This document shows positions 49,595-61,075 of a stretch of 64,000 bases of DNA, one piece after another; the stretch's first letter is position 1; every line of letters starts with the position of its first letter. Under the pieces are notes generated by a model. That model did no database searches. It was given only the letters and a program-made list of their open reading frames with translations, and had not been told where the DNA came from. The position numbers and the translations under genes are program-made. Source of the stretch: Bisporella sp. PMI_857 (lineage: Eukaryota; Ascomycota; Leotiomycetes; Helotiales; Helotiaceae); NCBI GenBank assembly GCA_021307315.1, contig JAJSPD010000050.1, positions 248,001 to 312,000 on the forward strand, written 5' to 3'.

Positions 49595-51547
49595 ATGTCT
49601 CCAGACACCGTTTCTCTATACCCAGACCGTCCTATTCGGCCACTTCCTAAAAAACCTCTACGGGAACGTCTCTCTCCAGAGGTTGCCTCAACTATAAAAT
49701 ATCCACCAGCTCCTAAGACCACAACTCCCTTATTTCAGTATGGATATAGCCGAGATGAGAATTCAGGGAATGGGTTGGTAGAGCCATCACATCCGAGCGA
49801 GCGTGAGAGGGCAGATGAGTTTCAACGAAACTACATCTCGAGGAGGAATGGTGATGATTTGGAAAGCGATGAGGATGATCAGGCATATCGAAGTCGAATC
49901 TATTCGCGTCCATCAGCAGATACACCTGGCAGGTCATACCGCTATGTGCAGAGGGTAGATTCCAAGAACGCAAAACCACAACCACCAGCTTCTACAGCAT
50001 CCTCTGCTGACGGCTATGATTCATTTGAGAACACTAATAACAAGAAGAAAAGGAAGATTCCAACTCCAGGTGATACTTTAAATGGAACTCACTTATCTGG
50101 CGACTTGGCCGTGATGGGGATATCTGGACCAGAAGATTTGTCCGAAGATGTCAGTCCAGGGAACGTATACCATGTTTCTGGCTCTGGACAGGGGCTTTCT
50201 GGGCCTGGTAGAGGGAGATACGGGCGAGTTCGGAACGGCAGGAGTCCTTTGAGAACTCTCTCTGATGCTTCTGCTAATTGGGGCAATGGGCGTACGTCAA
50301 AACGGCAGCCACAGTGGCCCTCAACAAGTAAATCATGCCGCAATCGACCTAACTGCTTTGCTAATTTCCAGTAGATGAAACCGCTGGCATCATTTCGCAG
50401 TCCATTGCTACCGCCGAGAAATATCCTATAACCCCATCTCGAGGACAAGAAAATGTCAGTATCTTGCATCAAGCTTCAAAGAAGTCAAGTCCCGCTTCAA
50501 CACAATTTACCTTTACATGTGATTCTCAAGTACCGGCTCCTGCCCCCTGGCCTTTACCCAGCAATTCGGGCATCAATCAGAGTCAGGTAGGCTCTAGGAT
50601 GATGAGCACTCATGGGACACAAACTAGTCCTAGTATGCCAGCTGGATACAATCCGCCATCTACACAAAGTAGACCCCCGCATGGTCCCATGCCAAAACAG
50701 CCTCCTCCACCGCCAATTACGAAGAAAACACGTCGGAGAAGGACCGGAAACGAGTATCTTGCCGCTGCTCGTCAGCGTCGAGAAGCTCAAAGATGGAAAA
50801 ACCAACACCAACCTGTATCTAAAGAAGAGCAGTGGATTTGTGAGTTTTGTGAATACGAACAGATTTTTGGCGAGCCACCTATGGCTTTGATCAGGCAATA
50901 TGAGATTAAGGATAGACGACAACGTAAACAGGAGGCTGAAAGACAAAGATTGCTGGAAAAGGCGAAAAAAAACCGTAAGGGAAAGAAAGGTGGAAAGACT
51001 GCCTCGAAGGCTGTTGCTTCACAGCACGACAAACATACACAACAAAGCCAACATCATACTTCAATGAACCAGACCCATAGCCAGGGTACACAGAGCGACG
51101 AGCAATATGACAACCAAGATGATTACGACGAGGAGGACGAAGAGTATGAAGCTCCACCATCGCCTGCTGGAGCTCGTGCTACGTAAGTCAGGCCTTTCTT
51201 ATTTTCTTCCTTTGAATGTCGTTTTTATTACCGAAAATTGCTTCTACTGGCCGAATTATGAATATGCACATCAGAAACTTGGAGCTGTCAGCTTTCCTGA
51301 GAACTCAAGTATTGGATATGTATTCGCCAATGAATGTTTGAAACAAAAGCCTTTCAACCTAATACTCTGCCTTGAGTTCGGCGATCACTGTTCTAGTGTG
51401 TTATAGGCTAAACTTTAGGTTTCTACTTAGTAAGCACTTGCTAACTTAAACATAATGAATAGTCGTCGTGCGGATCTTGCTGCTGCTGCCCACAATAGGA
51501 AAGTGACACTTCAAGGAGGAACTTCTCCAGGTCCACCAATATCCTGA
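49595..51547 (+). CDS. conserved fungal protein of unknown function, basic/acidic low complexity
   Basis: Three exons (49595-50327, 50372-51182, 51463-51547) give 542 aa. The start ATG is chosen because MSPDTVSLYPDRPIRPLPKK looks like a true N-terminus; the frame is open upstream to 49289. Most of the protein is disordered. The distinctive part is near residues 370-460: KKTRRRRTGNEYLAAARQRR, then EEQWICEFCEYEQIFGEPPM (a CxxC pair) and a long basic helix. An acidic tail (DDYDEEDEEYEAPPSP) precedes the splice to RRADLAAAAHNRKVTLQGG. The first intron is 44 bp. The last is 280 bp, much longer than usual here. I recall similar uncharacterised proteins in other ascomycetes, but no function. Confidence 0.8.
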
Positions 51548-53863
51548 CATATAAAGCATGGCCTCTCCCCCTTATTGAGTTGAGACTTCAAACTTAAAAC
51601 TGTCGAATTAAACTCGCCAGTAAAGCTTGGTACTCCTTTCTCGAATGCCTCCATGGCTAGCCACACTTATTTCTTTTCCTCGTTTTCACTTCAGCAAAGC
51701 ATAGCGTACCATCCTGCATCAGCGACACATCATCGAACAATCAATATCCCCAATGCCACCCACTCCTCTCTTCCGAAATGCATTAAACCCAGTCACAGGA
51801 AAGACTGACCTGGGATTCATTAGAAATGGCATGCTATGATGCTATTATGTACGAGCCTTTTAGGAAAGCCTGACCTGTACATGTTAAATAAGATAATTAG
51901 CAGCACCGAATGCATTCTACCGGAATTATGTTCCAATCCATTTCGTGCGTGACCATATTAGATGTCAATTATTCTTAAAAGCCCAAGAATGGATTGAAAA
52001 CCAAGAGTGAGACTCGCGTGACGCCGCATACGTTCGCATGAGAGCTTAACTGTATCATCACAAACGTGAGTTTGTGTCTTTTGTGGGAGATATAGAGTTT
52101 ACGTCATATCCAATTCACTCAATTAATGAATCTGATGCTACAGATCTACCAGCTTCTATACAAGTTATTTTCGGTTGTTCACAAAAATATCAAGACCATT
52201 TCTTCTCAATCGCTCTGATGACTTGACCTACAGTACCCATTACTTAGCATTCCGTCCTCCCGCGGCAACATCTCTGATACAAGGTTCCTCTTTCGTCTCA
52301 CCAAGGACTGAGTCTCAGTCTTCAAGAGGCCCTACCCTCATATCCTCCTATCACTCCCTTCATGCTTTCTCCTCCCCAACCTCCCCAACCACCTGCTTCA
52401 TGTACCAAGATAGCCACCAACGTAATCTCATTTCTCGCGTAATAGTCTTTCGGTTGACCTCTTTCTAGCTAATCGCAGTCCTGGTCACAGAAATCACGGC
52501 CACCTCGGCGCAGTACCGTAGCGAAAACAATCCGTGGGCGTCCAGACGAGGAGTATATATATGAGGAACAGCATAAAGAGGATGGAAGTGATGATTGTCT
52601 CGAACAGGAGCAAGATGTTCAGGCAATCATGAAAGAGCTGCATTTTTCTTTTTCTTTTTCTTTTTGGCTTCCTTGGATGACCCGGACGTGGATTCTGGGC
52701 AGGTCCGAATAAATAGGATGCCTTGAGAGATGGACTGGGCTCTAGGCGAGTCGGTATGGGCATATCTTCTGATAATGATTTTTCGTGGTGATATTAAAGA
52801 CGAGATTGAAACTGAAGATCATTCACCTCTACTCGCGGCCAGCCTTCTGAATCTCGTTGCCGATCAAGTCATTACAGAGTCAGAATCCCAGAATGGCAAG
52901 TTCACTTGTGATCATCTTCGATCGACCCCTTTCCTTTCTCTTCTTTTTCACGCCCCGCCCATCCATCTTCTTTCCTTCTCCCTTCATCTTAGACTCTGAA
53001 AGGCAGAGCGACGAAGGTGAGGTCAACGCTTTAATCTTTGCTTTCTTCACTTCTGCTTCCAACCGTTTTGCTTTCAACTGTCATCTTTACGCAGTATCTT
53101 TTATTCATTTAGTCCTTTTAAGTTTGTTCAGTTTATTTTTGGTTGCAAGCTTATTAAATATAAATTATATGCCGATAGAGAAGTGTTTGTCTCTGAAATT
53201 GCTTAGGATCCGCGGGTAATCGTGCTTGCCTTTGCCCGGCGAGGCTTTAAACGTTATTGCTTTCACTATACTTTATTATATGTGATTTTGTAGTCAGATC
53301 ATATGCTTTTTCCAGAGATCATGACCCGGAGATTATTAGAAATAGTACGTGTCAAGACTTCATCCAATTTGTAACGGGAACGACAGGGTGAGAGCAAAGT
53401 TTATAACAAGTATTGACTATTTTAATGAATTGTGAAGCGTTTGAAGTTTTTAAAGTGTGAAACCGCGTTTAAATCGACTCGTCTGCAAGGGGGGTACTAA
53501 CTGTAAATGGATTTACTGAAAGAGAAATCTCAATTAGAAATTCATACTAATGCTGAGTTTTTTTGGGGGGCGAACAACTCACTTTGATTGTTTCATACTG
53601 TAATACTCTGAAATTTATGTCGAGCTCTAGTCTGGGTTCGCTGTATGCCGAATGCCGAATGCCAGAAACGAAATGATCTCACTTTCTCATAATTTAAGAA
53701 TATCATAAGATTAAGTAGATAGAAGGGGTTTCAGATTATAAATTAACGTATTGAAGGACTCTCAAAATAAATAATCAAATAAAAATGTATGCAGAATTAG
53801 CCAACAAGGCTTCATGATCTAGATTTACCTTGTAGCAAAATACTACTTAGCAAGTCGATCTCT
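51548..53863. other. intergenic region, no gene supported
   Basis: 2.3 kb of largely AT-rich DNA. Open frames at 52175-53219 are Ser/Phe/Leu-rich, occur on both strands and include the simple repeat at 52643-52665. One minus frame (52494-52763) has a hydrophobic segment (LFETIITSILFMLFLIYILL), but nothing else supports it. Confidence 0.5.
52643..52665. repeat. (TTTTTC)n microsatellite
   Basis: Three TTTTTC units plus a final TTTTT on the + strand (23 nt). It is a simple repeat that could be length-variable between strains. Confidence 0.9.
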
Positions 53864-54613
53864 TTACAGGAGGAGATTCTCCTGCCATTTCTTCTTCCAT
53901 CTCAGTCTTTCCGCCCAAAGGTTTCGGAATACCAACTTGTGATCGTCGGGCATGCCTATGCGTCCCGGAACCTCATTGTTTAGGATCTCTATCAAGTTCT
54001 GGATAATATACAGCCCACAGCTGACGCCATCATCCTGTCTAAAGCAATCCCGATCAGCTACATAGTGTAGTTCATGGCCTGGACGGCCCCAAAAATGCTC
54101 CTTAAACACCTTATAGAACTTGAAAATGACGTTGCGGGCTTTGTCTTCCACCGTGCCTCCAGCATAGCTGAGACTGTCAATGAATGTGATGTGGCGGTGT
54201 TTGAGTGACACATAAAACAGGGTCCAATGGCCATTACCTATATTATATGGTATCGCTAAAGCGTTGACTTTGGAGTGGCTAGGAATGCTTGGAAAGAAGA
54301 ACTTTGGTGTGTCTACAGGCTTATGGCAACCTTCGCTTTCCCAAGTATGTAGCCAAGTCGGATCAACAAACACCTTTGAAGAAGTCCTTCTGAGCTCCTT
54401 GGTTTCCTCGAGGACGATAACACGTATCCCAGAGTCAGTTACGAGACCATCTTCCGAGCCCATGCTATTGATGTCTGCGTCATTAGTCATGTACGTAAAG
54501 TCAGTGAGGCGCTCGAGCTCTTCATAGTATGTTTCGCACGATAGTTTGGCCATCGCATTGGATCCCGGTGCTGTATGAAGGATTGTGTAAACTGTAAGAT
54601 GGTTTTGTATCAA
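53864..54613 (-). CDS. stand-alone Ulp1-like cysteine protease (peptidase C48)
   Basis: SUMO/ubiquitin-like protease fold. A single exon of 249 aa (a second Met at residue 21 is an alternative start). The catalytic set is visible: His129 in NGHWTLFYV, Asp146 in FIDSLSY, the oxyanion Gln193 and Cys199 in RQDDGVSCGLY, with the classical Q-x5-C spacing. It is about catalytic-domain size, so it lacks the long N-terminal targeting region of housekeeping Ulp1/Ulp2. Short Ulp1-domain proteins occur as lineage-specific copies in fungi and inside some DNA transposons, but I see no transposase or terminal repeats nearby. Substrate unknown. Confidence 0.88.
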   Translation of the reverse strand: MIQNHLTVYTILHTAPGSNAMAKLSCETYYEELERLTDFTYMTNDADINSMGSEDGLVTDSGIRVIVLEETKELRRTSSKVFVDPTWLHTWESEGCHKPVDTPKFFFPSIPSHSKVNALAIPYNIGNGHWTLFYVSLKHRHITFIDSLSYAGGTVEDKARNVIFKFYKVFKEHFWGRPGHELHYVADRDCFRQDDGVSCGLYIIQNLIEILNNEVPGRIGMPDDHKLVFRNLWAERLRWKKKWQENLLL

Positions 54614-55103
54614 GTTTTGTTAGAGTTATATGTAAAGTTGAATTTGATAGGTAGTTATGGGCATAAGTGAGATCTGAGTAGGATAGGATGGAGCGAACAC
54701 TCTGGCCTTATATGCTGAATATAGACATTGTCTGATTAAAGGAATGAACATATTGTATCTAAATCTTTGTTTTTCTTGGAAATATATCATAATGCTTCAT
54801 TGTGTTCCATGTGAAAATGGATTACATAGACAAACACTCTTTGTGCATCGGCTGAAAAGCTTAGATTGGCACTGTGGTTAAAAGAAACACCCAATAAAAC
54901 ATTGACAAACAAAAGAATTACGACAATAAGAAAAGGATTTAGAGCACTAGCCGGACGAAGCTAGCCAAATCGGAAAGAATGGACTAAGAAACGAGGTGCA
55001 AGAAAAAAAATCCTGATGAGGGTATTCAAGCTAACCCACATTGGACGGTAATATGTTTCATGGTTTTGTCATTCGAGGCTTTTTATTACAGCGGTCGGGT
55101 ATC
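54614..55103. other. intergenic region
   Basis: Holds the promoter of the Ulp1-like gene and the 3' flank of the isovaleryl-CoA dehydrogenase gene. No gene seen. Confidence 0.55.
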
Positions 55104-56430
55104 TTACGATGCATATTCTTTATTGAATGCTCTTCCCAACACCATACGCCGAATTTCGCTAGTTCCGGCACCGATTTCATAAAGTTTAGCACTATAAAGT
55201 CAGTATAGTATGGGGATCTTGAATTTTGACGTACTCTCGGAGTAATCTTGACGCTGGCATCTCCTCGACATATCCCATCCCACCTAATAACTGTATGCAA
55301 TCCAAGGTGCATTCTGTCGCGCGCTCAGCAGCATATAATATTGCGCCTGCACAATCTTGAGTACGGATGGGATCCCCTTCATCGACCTTTCGTGCAGTGT
55401 CATATGTATATGCTCGGGAGGCTTGTAACTTTGTATACATATCTGCAAGTTTACCTTGCACGAGCTGATTGTGTGCAATTGGCTGTCCGAACTGTTTCCG
55501 TTGATGTGTGAATGGAAGAGCAACGTCCAATGTCGATTGCATAATACCAAGAGGTCCAGCACTTAGTACAAGACGTTCGAGATCCAGCCCTTCCATCAAA
55601 ACCTTTACGCCACGATTGACCTCGCCCAACACATTCTCTTTCGGAACGAAGACTCCTTCGAAGACGAGTTCACCGGTATTGCTCCCTCGCATACCCATTT
55701 TGTCGAGTTTGCGAGCACAGCTAAAACCTTTAAACTGCTTCTCTACAATGAATGCAGTAATGCCTTTCGATGCCTTCTCTGGCTCCGTCTTCGCATAAAC
55801 AACAATATAGTCCGCATCCGGGCCATTCGTAATCCACATTTTCGTACCGTCAAGCACGTAGCCACCATCCACAGCTTTTGCGGTAGTCCGCATACTAACA
55901 ACATCACTACCCGCACCGCTCTCAGACATGGCCAATGCTCCAATCTTTGTCCCTGCTGTTAGACCTGGGAAAAACTTCTTCTTCTGCTCAGGATTGCCAT
56001 TCAACTGTAGCTGGTTGACGCATAATTGAGAATGAGCGGCATAGCTCAATCCAATTGACCCCGACGCCCTTGATATCTCTTCCATAACAACACAATGTGC
56101 CTGATATCCCATAGCCAAGCCACCCACTTCTTCGTCTGCTGTCATGCCCAAGAACCCCGCGTCTCCCAATTTCTCCCAGAGTTCGTTGGGAAAGGCATTG
56201 GTCTTATCCGTCTTCGCGGCAAGCTCTTCTGGTATTTCTCGTCGTGTAAATTCTTGGACTCGTTCTCGAAGTTCAGCGAGATCTGCCGAGGTTGGTGGCT
56301 CGAAGCCTTGAGGGTGTTTGGACGAGGCATATCGTTGTTGAAATGCTGATATTGGACGCTGCGGTTGGGGACACAACGTTGTTTTAGGTCGCGTGACTAG
56401 ATATCTGATACTCCTCTTCATCGTGGCCAT
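55104..56430 (-). CDS. ivd: isovaleryl-CoA dehydrogenase, mitochondrial
   Basis: FAD enzyme that oxidises isovaleryl-CoA to 3-methylcrotonyl-CoA in leucine breakdown. Two exons (56430-55235, 55191-55104) give 427 aa. The basic, hydroxylated N-terminus (about 35 residues) is a mitochondrial targeting peptide. Acyl-CoA dehydrogenase signatures are [20 protein letters not shown] and, near the C-terminus, the splice-joined [20 protein letters not shown]. The Glu in [16 protein letters not shown] is the catalytic base characteristic of IVD rather than other acyl-CoA dehydrogenases. The 43-bp intron is GA|GTACGT...TTATAG|T. It is divergent from the MCC beta gene with 272 bp between starts, so the two are likely co-regulated. 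Confidence 0.96.
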
Positions 56431-56702
56431 CTTGCAGAATCTTGAGAAGAAGAAAGCTGACTACATGGTTGCGGCAAAGTTGCTCTAAGTACTTTGAATA
56501 ATCTGGGGACTGTTTATTCCCCAGACTATCTCTCCACGCCAAGCCCGCAGGTTGCCGCTGATAAGCGAATCCGTCGAGGGGTTCCAAAGGTACATCTCGA
56601 AGCTACCTCCTTCAGAAAATTACTTCCACAATGAATATAGCGTTTGTGCGTTTGAAAGAGTTTACCTTCTTACTGAAGCTATAGCCTCTCTTGTATTTCA
56701 TA
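56431..56702. promoter_or_regulatory. bidirectional promoter of the leucine-catabolism pair
   Basis: The 272 bp between the two start codons must serve both genes. I see no certain binding motif. Divergent or linked ivd/mcc genes with shared induction by leucine are known in Aspergillus nidulans; equivalence here is an inference. Confidence 0.7.
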
Positions 56703-58501
56703 ATGACAGCCCTTAAAGCGCCCCGAGACTTGCTGAGGCTCACAAGATGTATCGCCAGACCTCAAACATCAGCAAGCTCTCTAAGAAGGAGCGTTTCTAG
56801 AGGAATTGCTACGCATTGTCCTCCTAACCAAGCCAATGCTATATCTGTGCTACCTACAATAATTGATCCTAGTTCCGAAGAATATAAGGTGAATGCGAGG
56901 CAGATGGGGGAGGTCATGGCGAAGCTGGAGAAGCTTACGCAAAAGATACACGAAGGAGGACCACCTAAGGCACGGGAGAAACACATTGCGAGGAAGAAGA
57001 TGCTGCCTAGGGACCGAGTCACGGCCTTAATTGATCCTGGAACCTCATTCTTAGAGCTCTCTGCTCTGGCCGGCCACGAAGTATATCCAGAAGCTGAGGT
57101 CCCAGCTGGCGGCATTATAACGGGAGTTGGAGTCATTGAAGGAGTTACATGCATGATTGTTGCGAATGATAGTACTGTTAAGGGAGGAACTTACTATCCA
57201 ATCACTGTCAAAAAGCATTTGAGGGCTCAGGAGATAGCCCAGGAGAACAACCTGCCGTAAGTCTAGTCATCCTAGTGTATACACCTAGCTGACTTATTTA
57301 GATGTGTGTATTTGGTTGATTCTGGCGGTGCCAATCTTCCTCATCAAGCAGATGTCTTTCCTGACAAAGGACATTTTGGCCGAATATTTTTCAACCAAGC
57401 GAGGATGAGTTCTATGGGGATACCTCAGATTGCCGTGGTTATGGGACCATGTACTGCTGGTGGTGCATACGTCCCAGCAATGTCAGATGAAAGCATCATC
57501 GTTGATGGCCAGGGTCATATTTTCCTAGCTGGACCACCACTGGTCAAAGCAGCAACTGGCGAGGTAGTGAGCGCTGAGGATCTGGGAGGGGGGAAGATGC
57601 ATACCTCAGTCTCAGGAGTGACTGATTATCTTGCTGTGGACGATGCACATGCCTTAGTCCTCGCGAGAAGATCTATCAGTAATCTTAATTGGCCAAAGAA
57701 GGAGTTTCCTGCACCAGCAACTTATAAAGAGCCTCTCTATGACCTACAGGAGCTTGATCAAGGTATTGCAAGCACAAATTTACGCAAACCTCTTCCGATC
57801 CATGAGATTATCGCGCGGATCGTCGATGGCAGCGTATTTTCTGAATTCAAGCGCGATTTTGGAAACACTTTGGTCACAGGATTTGCCCATATCTATGGCC
57901 ACAAGGTCGGGATTATCGCGAACAATGGTATTTTGTTCAGCACATCATCTTTGAAAGGATCCCATTTCATCGAGCTTTGCTGCCAGAGACAGATACCATT
58001 GATTTTTCTACAGAACATTAGTGGTTTCATGGTTGGCACAGATGCCGAGCGGGAAGGCATTGCTAAGAACGGCGCCAAACTCGTAACTGCTGTGGCATGC
58101 GCAAACGTACCAAAATTCACTGTTGTGGTTGGTGCAAGCAATGGCGCCGGAAACTATGGTATGTGTGGTAGAGCATACAGCCCAAGATTCTTATGGATGT
58201 GGCCAAATGCAAAGATCGGTGTGATGGGCAGCGAGCAGTTGACTGCAGTGATGGAAACTGTGGGTAAGGCAGTCGATCCAGAGCTGAAAGCGAGAATTGA
58301 GCGGGAAAGCGAAGCGGTGTTTTCGTCAGCGAGGTTATGGGTAAGTCCTTCATAGATCGTAGTTTTCGTCGCTAATAAGCTTAGGATGATGGTGTTATAC
58401 CTCCAAGTCACACACGGAGAGTTCTCGGATTGAGTCTAATGGCTGCTTTAGGAGGCAAGAACCAACCAGTCGATACAAAATTTGGAGTCTTTAGAATGTA
58501 G
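56703..58501 (+). CDS. mccB: methylcrotonoyl-CoA carboxylase beta subunit, mitochondrial
   Basis: The carboxyltransferase half of the biotin enzyme that acts directly after isovaleryl-CoA dehydrogenase. Three exons (56703-57256, 57302-58340, 58385-58501) give 569 aa. The first ATG chosen ([20 protein letters not shown]) starts an Arg-rich mitochondrial presequence; an earlier in-frame TTG-region has no ATG. Carboxyltransferase motifs are [39 protein letters not shown] and the C-terminal [14 protein letters not shown]. The last exon ends DTKFGVFRM, the family C-terminus. Introns are 45 and 44 bp with GTAAGT donors. The biotin-carrying alpha subunit gene is not in this window. Confidence 0.96.
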
Positions 58502-59919
58502 ATGTAGTAATACCAAAGAACGATAAATAACGAGATCTTGAACTATTGAACTTTCCATAAATTAAACCAATCTCAACGCAAAGTTATGGCGAAATGGCAG
58601 ACTCTTTTTGCCCGGATTCTTTTCCAAGCATACTACTACAATAATCCGACCAACGGAAGATGAGGCCAACTCCATGCTGTCATCATACCGATCCTAAGAT
58701 ATGCTGTTCCAAGGTTGCTGAATGAGCCCCAGAAAGGGGACAGGAAAATTGTCTCTTGTTTCATCCATGTGATATATGGAACGGAAATTTCGGCCCTGCT
58801 GTCGATGCTTGAAAGCTCTATCTTTTCGACTCCAGTGGCTATTATGCTCACCGCGAAATGGAGTTCGCATTATGGAGAACACAACATCATCGCATGTACG
58901 AGAGAGACTACTGTGATACTTACTTCAGCAGATGTCCCCCAAGTGAGCTGGCTGAGAAATTTGAAGGCGGAGTGCTCCTTTATACATTAAAGCCGTGTCC
59001 GATATACTCTTCGAAGGTTCCTGATCATATTTCTGTGCGACTTAAACCCCAATGACTGATTACTAGTAAAAATGGCGCTTGCCAATTGAGGTTGCTTCTG
59101 GAGAAGTATTGCCCAGCAGGGGGGTACTGAATATCTTCCGGAAATTACGAGCTTCATTAATGCGCGGAAGTGAACACTAGATAAGAAATAAATACTTAGA
59201 GAACGCTTTACGGTAGCTAGGATTTTTACTTTGCAGACCTTATTTTGCAGCGGTTTTGGGATACTGGTAAAGGATAGGCATTTCCCTTTTCACTGCTGGG
59301 TAGCCTAAAAGATTGGAGTTCTAGGAGTGAAAAGAAAGGGAGTAAAACGACTGGGAATGGAGACGGTCTGGATGTGCAGAGAAGTGAGTGGCAGGCCTGG
59401 TATTAATGCACACAGCAGGATACTCTAAATTTAAATATTTTAAGACTACTACTCTCACAGCTTCCATTTTAACACTATGCGATACGCACGAGCGAAAAAT
59501 AGGTCGATTAATATGCGATATGAAGCAATACCCTAGTAATTGCTAACCGGTGCCTTCCTCACGCCATTGACTACGTGTAAGGGTGATTTATCCCATAGAG
59601 TTCGCCCGATATCTAAAGCACTATTCCATTAATGCTACTGATTCTTCAGTTTTACCTTGGCCATTCCCTGTGAAGGCGAAATTGCTCCTACTGGTTGGCG
59701 TAGTTGGGTGCTCCAGCCCCAAAACCATCTTCATCGACTCTTACACTTGCACCTCCAAGTCTTCGGCCTTCCTCTAGCGTCTCTGATTGCGGTAGGTACA
59801 GCCAGGTTAGTCATACTCGTGAGTATGCTCGGAAATATGGTAGAGCTGTCTTTGACCAATATAGCAGGGTACTCAGAAGACTCATCGTCGAGGCTTGGAG
59901 TGGCCTTTCCCCTATCCTT
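58502..59919. other. intergenic region, no gene supported
   Basis: Short frames at 58636-59055 overlap on both strands. One (+, 58858-59055) reads ELAEKFEGGVLLYTLKPCP and could be a scrap of a gene, but no context supports it. Beyond 59.1 kb the sequence is featureless. Confidence 0.45.
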
Positions 59920-60333
59920 CTACCCAAGAATCACAGTTCTTAATTCCCACTCCTCGATCCTTGCGCCAGTCTTTGATTCCACATGCGCTAGTCCCAACCT
60001 CGCATACTCTCCCAAACGCTTTATCTCAAGCAGCACCAGCGCGTTCACAAAACTCCCCTTATCATATAGACAAAGTAGCAGAATATCCACATCTCCACGA
60101 AGCCCTATATCCAGCGTTACAGTCCCAATATCAGTTCCATCCTTCACTTTAAGGTTTCACCATCCACGTCGCGGTGCATCACCAGGGTCAACAATAGTCG
60201 CCCCCCTTACCCAGCCTTTTATCTCAAGCCACGCGTGCTTTATCTGTTCGAATGGGTCTACTGGCAGGACCGGAGTCGGGATCCCACCACCCACCATAGT
60301 TATACCGAGCGCCAACCCAAGTATCTGTATCAT
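59920..60333 (-). pseudogene. short secreted-type protein gene broken by an in-frame TGA
   Basis: The ATG at 60333 starts a hydrophobic leader (MIQILGLALGITMVGGGIPT) and continues DPFEQIKHAWLEIKGWVRGA. A TGA at 60157-60159 directly follows RRGW. The same frame then runs through NLKVKDGTDIGTVTLDIGLR and LLCLYDKGSFVNALVLLEIK to a TAG at 59920. In total there are 138 codons with one internal stop. TGA could derive from a TGG Trp codon. The sequence between has no room for an intron. No domain is recognised. Confidence 0.5.
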
Positions 60334-60662
60334 ATCTCATTGTTGGAATGGGATACTTGAACTTTCTCCACTCGCTGATATCATCTCCTCATCTGATTTC
60401 GCTTTCTATTCTCTGTTCTCTGTATTCGATGTAAAGACTTCCTTCTCTGTGTTTCTTTCCTTTTGATGGGTAAGATCTAGATTTCCTGTTTGAGTGATCA
60501 ATTCATTCGGGCCCCCCTTGGTGTCAGTCCTCCCAGGGATCTCTCTGTAAGCAAAGCTGAAAGTGTTCTCTGGTTCATCTCCACCCGTGTCAGTGGGGAC
60601 GTTACGAGGCATAGTCCTTCCGTGCGTGAAATCAAAGTCATGAGCGCGTATATTCTTTAGCG

Positions 60663-61075
60663 TTTCTAGCTGGTATATAGTATGGGCCTGGTTACGCTGG
60701 CTGGCTCGAAAGATTGCCGCATAAACGGAATGTTGGTCAGTGAGAATGCAATAGGCAAGGAATAGTCAAGATGCTCCATCTTCGTGCCAACAAGGTCATT
60801 AATGAACTTTGAGATGCTTCTTGACCATGCTGCAGCCAGCTCTTGGGTGGCTGAGGCTGAAACTAGGGCGGCGCTTCGTTTGCTCTGACTTCGGTTCGCT
60901 GTCAACGATCCCAAATGCCAAATATGTCGCCTTCGGACCCAAAGGGTAAACTATGAATCCGACAGGTCGACCTGCAGTAGCTCGCGGGCTTCGTCCGACC
61001 CATTAAAGTTTCCTAGCTTTTGCATGCCACTAAATCCGTACCTGAATAACAATCCCACCACTTCTTCAATTGTAT
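60663..61075 (-). pseudogene. frameshifted gene remnant
   Basis: Three minus-strand frames in succession read like parts of one protein: TIEEVVGLLFRYGFSGMQKL, then GRPVGFIVYPLGPKATYLAF, then ALVSASATQELAAAWSRSIS continuing to a stop near 60666. Each switches frame within a few codons of overlap, with no splice motifs. This suggests indel damage. The family is not recognised. Confidence 0.35.

Noticed and set aside
52175..53219. Chain of Ser/Phe-rich ORFs
   Set aside because: Low-complexity sequence with a simple repeat, no consistent strand or splice signals.
58636..59055. Small ORFs downstream of mccB
   Set aside because: Overlap on both strands; only one short stretch looks protein-like, which is not enough for a gene.
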